Below are positions 52,997-60,761 of a stretch of 64,000 nt of DNA, in pieces. The DNA comes from an uncultured Alphaproteobacteria bacterium. GTDB lineage: Bacteria > Pseudomonadota > Alphaproteobacteria > RF32 > CAG-239. The notes beneath the pieces are model-generated. The model ran no database searches. It was not told the origin of the DNA and saw only the letters and a program-made list of their open reading frames with translations. Each line of letters starts with the position of its first letter. The first letter of the stretch is position 1. Position numbers and translations under genes: made by a program. The stretch is taken from the NCBI GenBank assembly GCA_944393215.1, contig CALXZL010000001.1:137718-201717 (forward strand), in the 5' to 3' direction.

Positions 52997-53412
52997 TGGC
53001 AAACATACATGCATCATGCGTATCATATTTTGATAAAGGAATTTTAATAAGAGGCAAATCCGGATTAGGAAAGTCAGACTTAGCCTTGCGATTAATAATG
53101 GATAAAGGCTGCATGCTTATCGGAGATGATCGGATAGATATTTTTGCCAAAAGAGGAAAATTAAAAGCCTATGGCATAAAGACCATAGCCAATATGTTAG
53201 AGGTAAGAGGAATAGGTTTGGCACATTTTCCGTCAAAAAAATCAGCCATAATCAATTTGGTTGTAGATTTGGTAAAAGATTCTTCGGAAATAGAAAGATT
53301 ACCCGAGGCAGAAGAAATAGATTTGGAAGGAATAAAAGTTCCGCGAATAAAAATCTGTGCCTTTGAAATATCGGCGGTAGATAAAATAATATTGGCATTA
53401 TCACTGCAATAA
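52996..53412 (+). CDS. hprK: HPr kinase/phosphorylase, short alphaproteobacterial form
   Basis: The 138-residue protein corresponds to the C-terminal kinase domain only, as usual in this class: Walker A RGKSGLGKSDLALRL near residue 20, GDDRIDI, and the signature EVRGIGLAHF. It would phosphorylate the HPr protein of a nitrogen-type PTS. The start overlaps the tsaE stop by one base. The usual partners (EIIA, HPr, rapZ, the ChvG/ChvI pair) are not next to it here. Confidence 0.88.
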   Translation: MANIHASCVSYFDKGILIRGKSGLGKSDLALRLIMDKGCMLIGDDRIDIFAKRGKLKAYGIKTIANMLEVRGIGLAHFPSKKSAIINLVVDLVKDSSEIERLPEAEEIDLEGIKVPRIKICAFEISAVDKIILALSLQ

Positions 53413-53444
53413 GATTCTAAAATTTGATAAGTCAGATAAGTTTG

Positions 53445-53473
53445 TTGATTTATCAAAGATGAAGTCATAATAT
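53445..53473 (+). promoter_or_regulatory. Possible promoter of mlaE
   Basis: TTGATT, 17 bases, TAATAT. An inverted repeat TTTGATAA / TTATCAAA (about 53423-53457) covers the -35 and could be an operator. Confidence 0.45.
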
Positions 53474-53507
53474 AAGATAAAAAGTTAATCTTTGGAAAGA
53501 ATATATC

Positions 53508-54287
53508 ATGATACAAAAATTTTTACGTAAATTGGGAAAACCTTTGGTAAAATTTTTCTCAAGTTTGGGAGAATTATCCATATTTGTGATTCGTTCGGTA
53601 GGAAATTGTTTTGTTCCGCCGTTTTATGTCCGCAATTTAATGCGTCAAATCATGGATATAGGTTTTTATTCTTTGCCGGTTGTAGGTTTAACCACCATTT
53701 TTGCCGGTATGGTTATTGCGATTCAGAGTTATTCCGGATTTTCTCGTTTTGGAGCAGAAAGTGCGGTTGCTTCGGTTGTTTTAATTTCCGTAACCCGAGA
53801 ATTAGCCCCGGTATTGTCAGCATTAATGGTTGCCGGCAGAATAGGTGCGGCAATGGCAGCAGAAATCGGAACAATGAGAGTAACGGAACAAATAGATGCC
53901 TTAACCACCTTATCGACAAATCCGTATAAATATTTAATAGCTCCGAGAATTGTTGCGGGAGTTATTGTCTTGCCGATATTGGTATTAATCGGAGATGTAA
54001 TCGGAATTTTCGGAGGCTATGTTGTTGGGGTATATCAGCTTGGTTTCAATCCGGCAAATTATATAAAATCGACCATAGACAATTTAGAAGCCTTAGATAT
54101 AACAACCGGTGTCGTAAAAGCGGCGGTATTTGGATTTATCATAGCCATTATGGGCTGCTATAACGGATTTAAATCTAAAGGAGGGGCTCAAGGTGTAGGT
54201 GAAGCCACCACCAATGCGGTTGTATCTTCGTCTATTTTGATTTTGATATTTAACTATATCATCACCGGAATATTCTTTTCCAAATAA
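53508..54287 (+). CDS. mlaE: Phospholipid ABC transporter permease MlaE
   Basis: Permease of the Mla system, which keeps outer-membrane lipid asymmetry. The 259-residue protein has MDIGFYSLPVVGLTTIFAGM, SVTRELAPVLSALMVAGRIG, AAEIGTMRVTEQIDAL and four to five membrane segments, all typical of MlaE. mlaF follows after 20 bases. mlaD, normally next, is not present; radA follows instead. Confidence 0.93.
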   Translation: MIQKFLRKLGKPLVKFFSSLGELSIFVIRSVGNCFVPPFYVRNLMRQIMDIGFYSLPVVGLTTIFAGMVIAIQSYSGFSRFGAESAVASVVLISVTRELAPVLSALMVAGRIGAAMAAEIGTMRVTEQIDALTTLSTNPYKYLIAPRIVAGVIVLPILVLIGDVIGIFGGYVVGVYQLGFNPANYIKSTIDNLEALDITTGVVKAAVFGFIIAIMGCYNGFKSKGGAQGVGEATTNAVVSSSILILIFNYIITGIFFSK

Positions 54288-54307
54288 GCAGGAGTGGAGA
54301 AAAGCAC

Positions 54308-55072
54308 ATGAGTGATACAAAAATAAAAATAACCAATCTTCACAAAGCATTCGGTCGCAAAGTAGTTTTAGACGGAATAGATTTGGAAATCAAAAAAGGA
54401 GAGTCTTTAGTCGTAATCGGTGGTTCCGGCACCGGAAAATCCGTTCTGATAAAATGCATTCAAGGGATATTAACACCGGAACAAGGTTCAATATTGGTAG
54501 ATGATGAAGAAGTTGTCGGTGTTTCCGAGAAGGAAAAAGAAAAATTGCACTCCAAAATGGGGATGCTGTTTCAGGGCGGCGCATTATTTGATAGTTTGAG
54601 TGTTTGGGAAAATGTTGCCTTTGGCTTACTTGAGAATCAAAAAATGGATAAAAAAAATGCCAAGATGGAAGCCATAAGAGTGTTAAGACAGGTTGGTTTA
54701 GCACCGGATGTCGCCGATTTATCCCCGTCGGAATTATCGGGAGGAATGCAGAAGCGTGTTGGTTTGGCACGAGCCATAGCAACAAGACCGGAAATCATCT
54801 TTTTTGATGAACCGACCACCGGATTAGATCCGATTATGTCAGATGTGATAAACGGTCTGATAATAGAGTCCGTAAAAGGTTTGGGCGCCACGGCTTTGAC
54901 AATTACGCATGATATGGCATCGGCACGTAAAATAGCTGATAGAATAGCCATGTTGTACAAAGGCAAAATCATCTGGCAAGGAACGGTTAAAGAGCTGGAT
55001 AAAACCAACAATGAATATGTTCGCCAATTTATCAACGGCAGCTCAGAAGGTCCGATAAAAGTGGAGGTTTAG
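54308..55072 (+). CDS. mlaF: Phospholipid ABC transporter ATP-binding protein MlaF
   Basis: ATPase for MlaE. The 254-residue protein has Walker A GGSGTGKSVLIKCI, LSGGMQKRVGLARAIA signature, Walker B EIIFFDEPTTGLDPI and the switch His in ITHDMASA. MLFQGGALFDSLSVWENV is characteristic of the MlaF group. GGAG precedes the start. The Shine-Dalgarno site for radA lies in its last codons. Confidence 0.93.
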   Translation: MSDTKIKITNLHKAFGRKVVLDGIDLEIKKGESLVVIGGSGTGKSVLIKCIQGILTPEQGSILVDDEEVVGVSEKEKEKLHSKMGMLFQGGALFDSLSVWENVAFGLLENQKMDKKNAKMEAIRVLRQVGLAPDVADLSPSELSGGMQKRVGLARAIATRPEIIFFDEPTTGLDPIMSDVINGLIIESVKGLGATALTITHDMASARKIADRIAMLYKGKIIWQGTVKELDKTNNEYVRQFINGSSEGPIKVEV

Positions 55073-55075
55073 GCT

Positions 55076-56449
55076 TTGGCAAAAAAGGGAACAGATTTTG
55101 TCTGCCAAAATTGCGGTGCCGTATATCCCAAATGGCAAGGAAAATGTGATGCCTGCGGAGAGTGGAACAGTATTGTGGAAGAACAAATCGGCGGAGAAGG
55201 TTTTTCAAATCTGACACCCAAACGGAAGGGAAAAATCATCGATTTTGTTCCTTTGGTCGGTGCACAAGAAAATCTGGAAAGACTAACAACGGGAATAAAA
55301 GAATTAGACCGCGTATGCGGCGGCGGTTTAGTTGCCGGATCTGTTATTTTGGTAGGAGGAGATCCGGGAATAGGAAAATCCACATTACTGTTGCAAGCCT
55401 GCGCCAAAGTAGCGGAATTACCGACACATCCGGAAGTATTTTACATTTCCGGAGAAGAGGCAATCGACCAAGTGAGAATAAGAGCCAAAAGACTAGGGCT
55501 GGAAAAAGCACCGGTCAATTTAGCCTCGGCAACGGATATCAGAGATATTGTTGCCACATTGGAAAAATCCAATGCCAATGTTGTGATAATAGATTCCATC
55601 CAAACCATGTATTTGGAAGATGTTGAGTCCACTCCCGGCAGTGTAACGCAGGTGAGGGCATGTTCCTATGAGTTGATAAAATTAGCCAAGAGAAAAGGCT
55701 TTACGTTGTTTGTCGTCGGACACGTCACCAAACAAGGATCGATAGCCGGACCGAGAGTATTGGAGCATATGGTTGATACGGTGCTGTATTTTGAAGGGGA
55801 GAGAGGACATCATTTCCGCATTTTGCGTGCGGTAAAAAACCGTTTTGGAGCCACGGATGAGATTGGTGTTTTTGAAATGCAGGATCAAGGTTTGGTTGAG
55901 GTTGAAAATCCTTCGGCATTATTTTTGGCAGAAAGACAGGGAAATATTTCCGGTTCATGTGTTTTTGCAGGGATAGAAGGTTCGAGACCGGTTTTGGTTG
56001 AGATTCAAGCATTGGTCAGTCCGACAGGTTATGCCAGCCCCAAAAGAGCGGTTGTCGGGTGGGATTCCAATCGGTTAGCCATGGTTTTAGCGGTTTTGGA
56101 AGCCAGATGCGGCATGAATTTAAGTTCGCAAGATGTTTATTTGAACATAGCCGGAGGGTTAAGAATAACCGAACCTGCGGCAGATTTAGCGGTAGCCATG
56201 GCGGTAATTTCTTCCATGACTAACAAACCCTTACCGCATGATATGGTCATTTTTGGAGAAATAGGGTTGTCAGGGGAGATAAGAGCAGTAACACAGCCGT
56301 CATTAAGGCTAAAAGAAGCTCAAAAGCTTGGATTTGCGAGCTGCATTATTCCACCGACACATAACAAAGAAAAAAAATCGGGTTTACACACGGAAATGAA
56401 CGTTTATGAAATAGGAAATGTTCAAAGACTGATAAATTGGTTTAACTAA
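55076..56449 (+). CDS. radA: DNA repair protein RadA
   Basis: RecA-like helicase for branch migration of recombination intermediates. The 457-residue protein has a zinc finger FVCQNCGAVYPKWQGKCDAC, Walker A GGDPGIGKSTLLLQ, the RadA motif KNRFGATDEIGVF, and a C-terminal Lon-type domain. Start is a TTG at 55076, supported by GGAGG within the mlaF end and by the expected N-terminus. The gene is followed by cvpA as in many Alphaproteobacteria. Confidence 0.96.
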   Translation: MAKKGTDFVCQNCGAVYPKWQGKCDACGEWNSIVEEQIGGEGFSNLTPKRKGKIIDFVPLVGAQENLERLTTGIKELDRVCGGGLVAGSVILVGGDPGIGKSTLLLQACAKVAELPTHPEVFYISGEEAIDQVRIRAKRLGLEKAPVNLASATDIRDIVATLEKSNANVVIIDSIQTMYLEDVESTPGSVTQVRACSYELIKLAKRKGFTLFVVGHVTKQGSIAGPRVLEHMVDTVLYFEGERGHHFRILRAVKNRFGATDEIGVFEMQDQGLVEVENPSALFLAERQGNISGSCVFAGIEGSRPVLVEIQALVSPTGYASPKRAVVGWDSNRLAMVLAVLEARCGMNLSSQDVYLNIAGGLRITEPAADLAVAMAVISSMTNKPLPHDMVIFGEIGLSGEIRAVTQPSLRLKEAQKLGFASCIIPPTHNKEKKSGLHTEMNVYEIGNVQRLINWFN

Positions 56450-56461
56450 AGGAAAAAAGGC

Positions 56462-57217
56462 ATGAACAGTCTGGATATAGCCATATTAATTATAGTTGCA
56501 ATTTCAGCATTAATAGCTCTGGGCAGAGGTTTGATAAAAGAAGTATTATCAATCATTGGCTGGGTATTAGCCATTATAGCCGTAATTTATTTAATGCCGC
56601 TATTAACACCGTTTGCCGAAAAATATATAGAAAACGGCTCGGCAGCGGCAGTAGCAACGGCATCCGGAATTGTGATATTGTTTTTTATAATATGGATTAT
56701 TCTGACCTCCAAAATAATCGGCTCGATAAGAAAAAGCAAATTAAGCGGTTTAGATCGAATTTTAGGGTTATTTTTTGGTATATTCAGAGCTTTTTTATTG
56801 GTTGTTTTAGTTTATATTTTAATCAACTGGATGGTTCCAAAGGAAAATCAAGCCAAAGTGATGCAAGAGTCAAAATATTTTAATATCGCGGGTTCTTTTG
56901 CCAAACCGATAGAAGATTTGATACCGGAATCAACTTTGGCAAAAATAAGAGAAAAAACCAAAGCGGTTAGCGGCAACGAAGAAGAGGAAGAGAAAGTTGA
57001 AGCAAAGGAAAAGAGAAAAACCGACATAGATGTTTTGTTTGAGATGTTGGCTCAGCCCAAAGTTGCCAAGAAAAAAGAGCCGATAAAAGTGATAAATAAT
57101 GACAAAGCCAATCAGAAGAAGGCAACGGAAAAGAAACAAGAAGAGGACAAAGCCAAGAGCTATAATGATAGTGAAAGAGGCAATTTAGACCGGCTGATAG
57201 AAAACACGGTAGAATAA
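56462..57217 (+). CDS. cvpA: CvpA-family membrane protein with long charged tail
   Basis: The 251-residue protein has four membrane segments in the first 125 residues, including LIKEVLSIIGWVLAIIAVIYL and the family motif LDRILGLFFGIFRAFLLV. The last 90 residues are a Lys/Glu-rich, probably disordered tail, longer than in E. coli CvpA. CvpA is linked with colicin V production and envelope homeostasis; its exact action is unsettled. purF, the frequent next gene, is absent; a terminator follows. Confidence 0.88.
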   Translation: MNSLDIAILIIVAISALIALGRGLIKEVLSIIGWVLAIIAVIYLMPLLTPFAEKYIENGSAAAVATASGIVILFFIIWIILTSKIIGSIRKSKLSGLDRILGLFFGIFRAFLLVVLVYILINWMVPKENQAKVMQESKYFNIAGSFAKPIEDLIPESTLAKIREKTKAVSGNEEEEEKVEAKEKRKTDIDVLFEMLAQPKVAKKKEPIKVINNDKANQKKATEKKQEEDKAKSYNDSERGNLDRLIENTVE

Positions 57218-57218
57218 G

Positions 57219-57246
57219 AAAAAGCTCCCAAACGGGAGCTTTTTTG
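57219..57246. terminator. Bidirectional terminator after cvpA
   Basis: Perfect 11-bp stem AAAAAGCTCCC / GGGAGCTTTTT with a 4-base loop, between convergent cvpA and the HTH gene. Confidence 0.92.
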
Positions 57247-57247
57247 T

Positions 57248-57490
57248 TTATTGTGCATCCAAGGCAAGGTCAATTTTCATATCAAAAGCACGAGCAATTT
57301 GGTTAAGGTTGCCAAAATTGATTTCGGCGAGCCCAAGCTCAAGTTTTTCAATATAAGCAGAGGGCACGCCGGTTTGGTTTGCAAGCTCTAAAATAGTCAT
57401 TTTATGCAAACGTCGGAGTGTAGTAATTTGCTCGGCAAGGGCGAGTTTGGTTTGTTTGAGATTAATTCGGGCTTGTTTTTTGTTTAACAT
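57248..57490 (-). CDS. Small XRE-type helix-turn-helix regulator
   Basis: The 80-residue protein is essentially one helix-turn-helix domain: LRRLHKMTILELANQTGVPSAYIEKLELG, then NLNQIARAFDMKIDLAL. Such small regulators often control phage, toxin-antitoxin or nearby genes; no partner is adjacent. AGGAG lies upstream of the start. The structured region at 57537-57720 lies directly upstream of it. Confidence 0.85.
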   Translation of the reverse strand: MLNKKQARINLKQTKLALAEQITTLRRLHKMTILELANQTGVPSAYIEKLELGLAEINFGNLNQIARAFDMKIDLALDAQ

Positions 57491-57536
57491 TATTCAACTC
57501 CTTTACAGATAACAGACGATTGTTTGTTAAATTAAA

Positions 57537-57720
57537 CCGCCGAGAGAAGAATCTCAAGGCGGTGGAGCTGAAAAACTGTACAACATCAGTCGCCCTTATT
57601 CGACCTAAAAAGGCTTATATCGGGCACTCCACCATGAGTGGATATAATTGTTGTAAGATGTTTTTCAGACACCACAGGCTATCTCTAACCTGCGAGAGCT
57701 ATTGTAGAGAGAATGAGAAA
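57537..57720. other. Intergenic region with long nested inverted repeats, candidate structured RNA
   Basis: A hairpin CCGCC-GAGA / TCTC-GGCGG lies at 57537-57562. A long nested stem follows: GGTG (57561-57564) with CACC (57670-57673), CTGAAAAAC (57568-57576) with GTTTTTCAG (57660-57668), and TACAACA (57579-57585) with TGTTGTA (57649-57655). It encloses further small hairpins (GCCC / GGGC, CACTC / GAGTG). The base composition is richer in G and C than usual for non-coding DNA here. An open frame at 57520-57741 is not protein-like. It may be a non-coding RNA (either strand) or a small palindromic mobile element. Confidence 0.5.
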
Positions 57721-57766
57721 AAAAGCAAATATTTTTTGTGAACGAGGTACAAAACACTACCTAAAC

Positions 57767-57827
57767 GTCATGCTGAACTCGTTTCAGCATCTCATAAAAA
57801 GAGACACTGAAACAAGTTCATGGTGAC
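57767..57827. repeat. Imperfect palindromic repeat, 27-bp arms
   Basis: The left arm contains GTCATGCTGAAC...GTTTCAG...TCTC and the right arm GAGA...CTGAAAC...GTTCATGGTGAC, with a 7-base A-rich loop. Arms of this TGCTGAAC/TTTCAGCATC kind are a common dispersed intergenic palindrome in many bacterial genomes. Only one copy is in this window. Confidence 0.7.
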
Positions 57828-57873
57828 ATTTTTATCTAAACAAGGCACAAACTTTCCGCCAAGAGCAGAAAGA

Positions 57874-57939
57874 GCATCGCGGTCCACAGGGTACCGCAAG
57901 AGAGGCCGTCAAACCGATGCGATTAAACGCGCTGCGTTT
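57874..57939 (-). other. Structured sequence directly downstream of recR
   Basis: AAACGC-AGC-GCGTTT (57925-57939) forms a hairpin one base after the recR stop. Beyond it, GCATCG / CGATGC (57874-57879 with 57915-57920) encloses GCGGT / ACCGC. No T run follows, so this is not a classic terminator. It could be a repeat unit or a 3'-UTR structure. Confidence 0.4.
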
Positions 57940-57940
57940 A

Positions 57941-58534
57941 TTAGAGGAGTTTGCGGGAGTTGAGGGCAAGCTGAATGGTGCCTTCGTCCATATAATCAAG
58001 CTCGGCGCCCATTGGGATTCCCTGCGCTAAGGTCGTTATTTTAACATTAGAGTCCTTAAGACGAGAAACCAAGTAGTGAGAAGTGATTTGTCCGTCAACC
58101 GTTGCCGGCAAGGCTAAAATAACCTCTGTAATGCCCTCAGAGCGGATTCTTTCAATCAATGGCTCAATATTCAAGTCTTCAGGAGCAACACCGTCCAGGG
58201 CTGATAAAATTCCGCCTAAGACATGGTATTTACCTTTAAAGAAGGAAACGCGTTCCATTGCCCATAAATCCGCCACATCTTGCACCACGCAAAGAAGATG
58301 CGGTTCACGAAGAGCGGAAGAGCAAATCGAGCAGGGAGAGGTGGTGTCATAATTACCGCAGATTTCGCAGGTCTTGATATTGTTCGCCACTTGCGTCATA
58401 GCCTCAATCAAGGGCAAAAGCAAGGATTCGCGCTTTTTTATGAGCTGCAAAACAATGCGACGAGCCGAGCGTGTTCCGAGAGAAGGGAGCTTTGCCACCA
58501 ATTTTATGAGTTTTTCAATATCCTGACCTGCCAT
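57941..58534 (-). CDS. recR: Recombination mediator RecR
   Basis: Ring-forming protein that with RecO loads RecA at single-strand gaps. The 197-residue protein has the helix-hairpin-helix KLPSLGTRSARRIVLQL, a zinc motif CEICGNYDTTSPCSIC, and the Toprim domain LLCVVQDVADLWAMER followed by ILALPATVDGQ. It ends the dnaX-ybaB-recR operon, the classic gene order. Confidence 0.96.
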   Translation of the reverse strand: MAGQDIEKLIKLVAKLPSLGTRSARRIVLQLIKKRESLLLPLIEAMTQVANNIKTCEICGNYDTTSPCSICSSALREPHLLCVVQDVADLWAMERVSFFKGKYHVLGGILSALDGVAPEDLNIEPLIERIRSEGITEVILALPATVDGQITSHYLVSRLKDSNVKITTLAQGIPMGAELDYMDEGTIQLALNSRKLL

Positions 58535-58543
58535 ATCAGCACC

Positions 58544-58864
58544 TTAGAAGGGGAGTTTCAATCCCGGAATATTCAATCCGCCGGTAACCGAAGAAATGGT
58601 CTTGTTTAAGTTTTCATCAACTTTGTTTTTGGCATCATTATAAGCCGCCAAGATTAAATCTTCCAAAATGTCAACTTCATCGGCATTGATGAGAGATTTA
58701 TCAAGAGAAATTTTTTTCATTTCAAACTTACCGTTAAGCGTAACATTAACCATACCGCCGCCGCTGGTGCCGTTCACTTCTTCTTGAGCAGCTTTTTCTT
58801 GAGCTTCTTCCATTTTCTTTTGCATCATTTGCGCTTGTTTCATAATACCTTGAATATTCATCAT
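58544..58864 (-). CDS. YbaB/EbfC nucleoid-associated protein
   Basis: The 106-residue dimeric DNA-binding protein starts with IQGIMKQAQMMQKKMEEAQEKA, followed by SGGGMVNVTLNGKFEMKKI, the YbaB signature. It lies 2 bases after dnaX and 9 before recR. Family members bind DNA and are almost always located between dnaX and recR. Confidence 0.94.
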   Translation of the reverse strand: MMNIQGIMKQAQMMQKKMEEAQEKAAQEEVNGTSGGGMVNVTLNGKFEMKKISLDKSLINADEVDILEDLILAAYNDAKNKVDENLNKTISSVTGGLNIPGLKLPF

Positions 58865-58866
58865 AA

Positions 58867-60579
58867 TCAGAGTTCCTCATCAAAAAAAGTTTCGGATTCG
58901 TCAGAAATTTGTACTCCTTCTTCCTCATCCAGTTGTTTAATACGTGTTAAAAGATCAATTTTAGAACCTTTGAACTCGGCTAAAATGGCTTTAACTAGAG
59001 GATATTCGGAAATGCTACGTTTATTTTCCTCATCCTTTGCATGCTCTTTAGCAGCAAGAGTTTGTCCCATTTGACCGCGGAGTGTTTCAATTTTCCAATT
59101 TTTTCCGGTAGCGTTTTCCAGTTCTTTATGAAAGTTTAGAAGAAAATCATTAGAGATTTTTTCAGATATTGTCATTTTGATAAAGCCGTCAGCAAATTCC
59201 TGAAAAGCAATATCATTTTTAATGGTATAAGTCAGCAAAACCTTTTTATTTTGTTCAAAATAAGCCACCATTTCTTCGGGAGATTTGAAGGAAACCAAGT
59301 TTTGTTGACTATGTTGAAGGTTTTCATTTTCGGCTAAAGCGGCAGCATGAGAAACAATATGAGCCAAAGTAGCAGATTCAGTTTTTTTTTCAGCCGCAAA
59401 GGTTAAGTTAGAGTTTTTTTTTACGTCGTTCAAAATTTCAAAAGGTGTAGGAAGCGAGGCAGAATATGCTACACGGATAAGAATCATTTCCAAAGCATCA
59501 ATTTGCACCGGAGCAATCGCCAATTCAGAAACACCTTTGAGAAGCATTTGCCAAATTTTGGAGAGGATAGCAATAGATACGGAGCCGGAAAGTTTACGAC
59601 ACAATTCTTTTTCCGATTCAGCCAAATTACTGTCACTCATAAATGACGGAACAATTTTAGCCTTAGCCACCATATGGGTAATATTAATTAAATCTTGCAA
59701 TAAAGTGGTAGGGTTTGCACCGTTTTTATATTGTTCTTTAATATTGAGAAGAACATCTTCAACCTTTCCTGAGAGCAAGGATTCAAACAACTCAAAAGTC
59801 TGATTTCGGTCTGCCAAACCAATCATATTTTTAACCGTTTCGGTTTTAACAATACCCGAGCTCAAAGAAATGGCTTGATCAAGCAAAGATAAGCCGTCAC
59901 GACAAGAACCGTCGGCAGCTTTGGCAATAATCTGCAAAGCCTCATCCTCGGCTTGTAAACCTTCTTTGCCGATAATATTTTTGAAATGATTAAACAAAGT
60001 ATCCACGGTCAAACGTTGCAGATCAAAGCGCTGGCAACGAGAGAGGACGGTAACCGGAACTTTTCTGATTTCGGTTGTTGCAAAAATAAATTTAACATGA
60101 GAAGGGGGCTCTTCCAAAGTTTTGAGCAAAGCATTGAAGGCACTTTTGGAGAGCATATGAACTTCGTCGATAATATAAACTTTATAACGCGCATTGGTAG
60201 GTTTATAGCGCACACCGTCCAAAATTTCGCGAATATCATCCACACCGGTACGGGAAGCGGCATCAAGTTCCAAAACATCAATATGTCTGCCTTCGGCAAT
60301 GGCTTTGCAGTTTTCGCAAATTCCGCAAGGATGAACGGTCGGACCGTTATGCGCATCTTTGCCGATGCAGTTAAGAGCTTTAGCGATAATACGAGCGGTT
60401 GTTGTTTTACCCACACCGCGGATTCCGGTGAGAATATAAGCATGATGAAGCCGATTGTTTTTAATGGCATTAGTCAATGTTTGCACCAAAGCATCTTGCC
60501 CGAGCAAATCTTCAAAAGTCTGCGGGCGATACTTTCTGGCAAGCACCACATATTGATTATCAGTTTTATCTTCAGCCAT
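58867..60579 (-). CDS. dnaX: DNA polymerase III gamma/tau subunit
   Basis: Clamp-loader ATPase. The 570-residue protein has YVVLARKYRPQTFEDLLGQ, Walker A GIRGVGKTTTARIIAKAL, zinc ligands including CGICENC, Walker B VYIIDEVHMLSKSAFNALLKTLEEPP, and sensor FIFATTEIRKVP. The C-terminal 200 residues are less conserved, as in tau forms. I start at the ATG at 60579 (MAEDK); 13 further upstream codons would run into the SRP RNA gene. No clear frameshift slippery site (A6-G type) was noted. Confidence 0.95.
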   Translation of the reverse strand: MAEDKTDNQYVVLARKYRPQTFEDLLGQDALVQTLTNAIKNNRLHHAYILTGIRGVGKTTTARIIAKALNCIGKDAHNGPTVHPCGICENCKAIAEGRHIDVLELDAASRTGVDDIREILDGVRYKPTNARYKVYIIDEVHMLSKSAFNALLKTLEEPPSHVKFIFATTEIRKVPVTVLSRCQRFDLQRLTVDTLFNHFKNIIGKEGLQAEDEALQIIAKAADGSCRDGLSLLDQAISLSSGIVKTETVKNMIGLADRNQTFELFESLLSGKVEDVLLNIKEQYKNGANPTTLLQDLINITHMVAKAKIVPSFMSDSNLAESEKELCRKLSGSVSIAILSKIWQMLLKGVSELAIAPVQIDALEMILIRVAYSASLPTPFEILNDVKKNSNLTFAAEKKTESATLAHIVSHAAALAENENLQHSQQNLVSFKSPEEMVAYFEQNKKVLLTYTIKNDIAFQEFADGFIKMTISEKISNDFLLNFHKELENATGKNWKIETLRGQMGQTLAAKEHAKDEENKRSISEYPLVKAILAEFKGSKIDLLTRIKQLDEEEGVQISDESETFFDEEL

Positions 60580-60609
60580 ATTATTTATCGTTTCATCCCA
60601 AAAAGCGGT

Positions 60610-60696
60610 GGAGGACATATAGCCTTGATTAAAGTCGTTACGGCTGCTTCCTTCCGAACCTGACCGGGTTGGCGACCAATCAACCCAACGTCCTCC
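60610..60696 (-). ncRNA. ffs: Signal recognition particle RNA (4.5S, small type)
   Basis: On the minus strand the conserved domain IV core reads GGTCAGGTTCGGAAGGAAGC followed by AGCC. The ends pair as GGAGGAC / GTCCTCC, closing a hairpin of about 87 bases. CGCTTTTT follows as a likely termination signal. Position just upstream of dnaX agrees with many Alphaproteobacteria. It pairs with Ffh protein to target membrane proteins. Confidence 0.96.
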
Positions 60697-60761
60697 TTTG
60701 GGTAATATTGCCGAAAACTAAAGAGATTTCAAGCAATATTTATCTTTTATGACAATTAATT

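Noticed and set aside
57520-57741. A 73-codon plus-strand open frame in the structured region
   Set aside because: It runs through the nested inverted repeats, its product has no protein-like pattern, and no ribosome site precedes it.
58867-60579. Programmed frameshift in dnaX giving a short gamma form
   Set aside because: No convincing slippery heptamer with a downstream hairpin was seen in the expected region.
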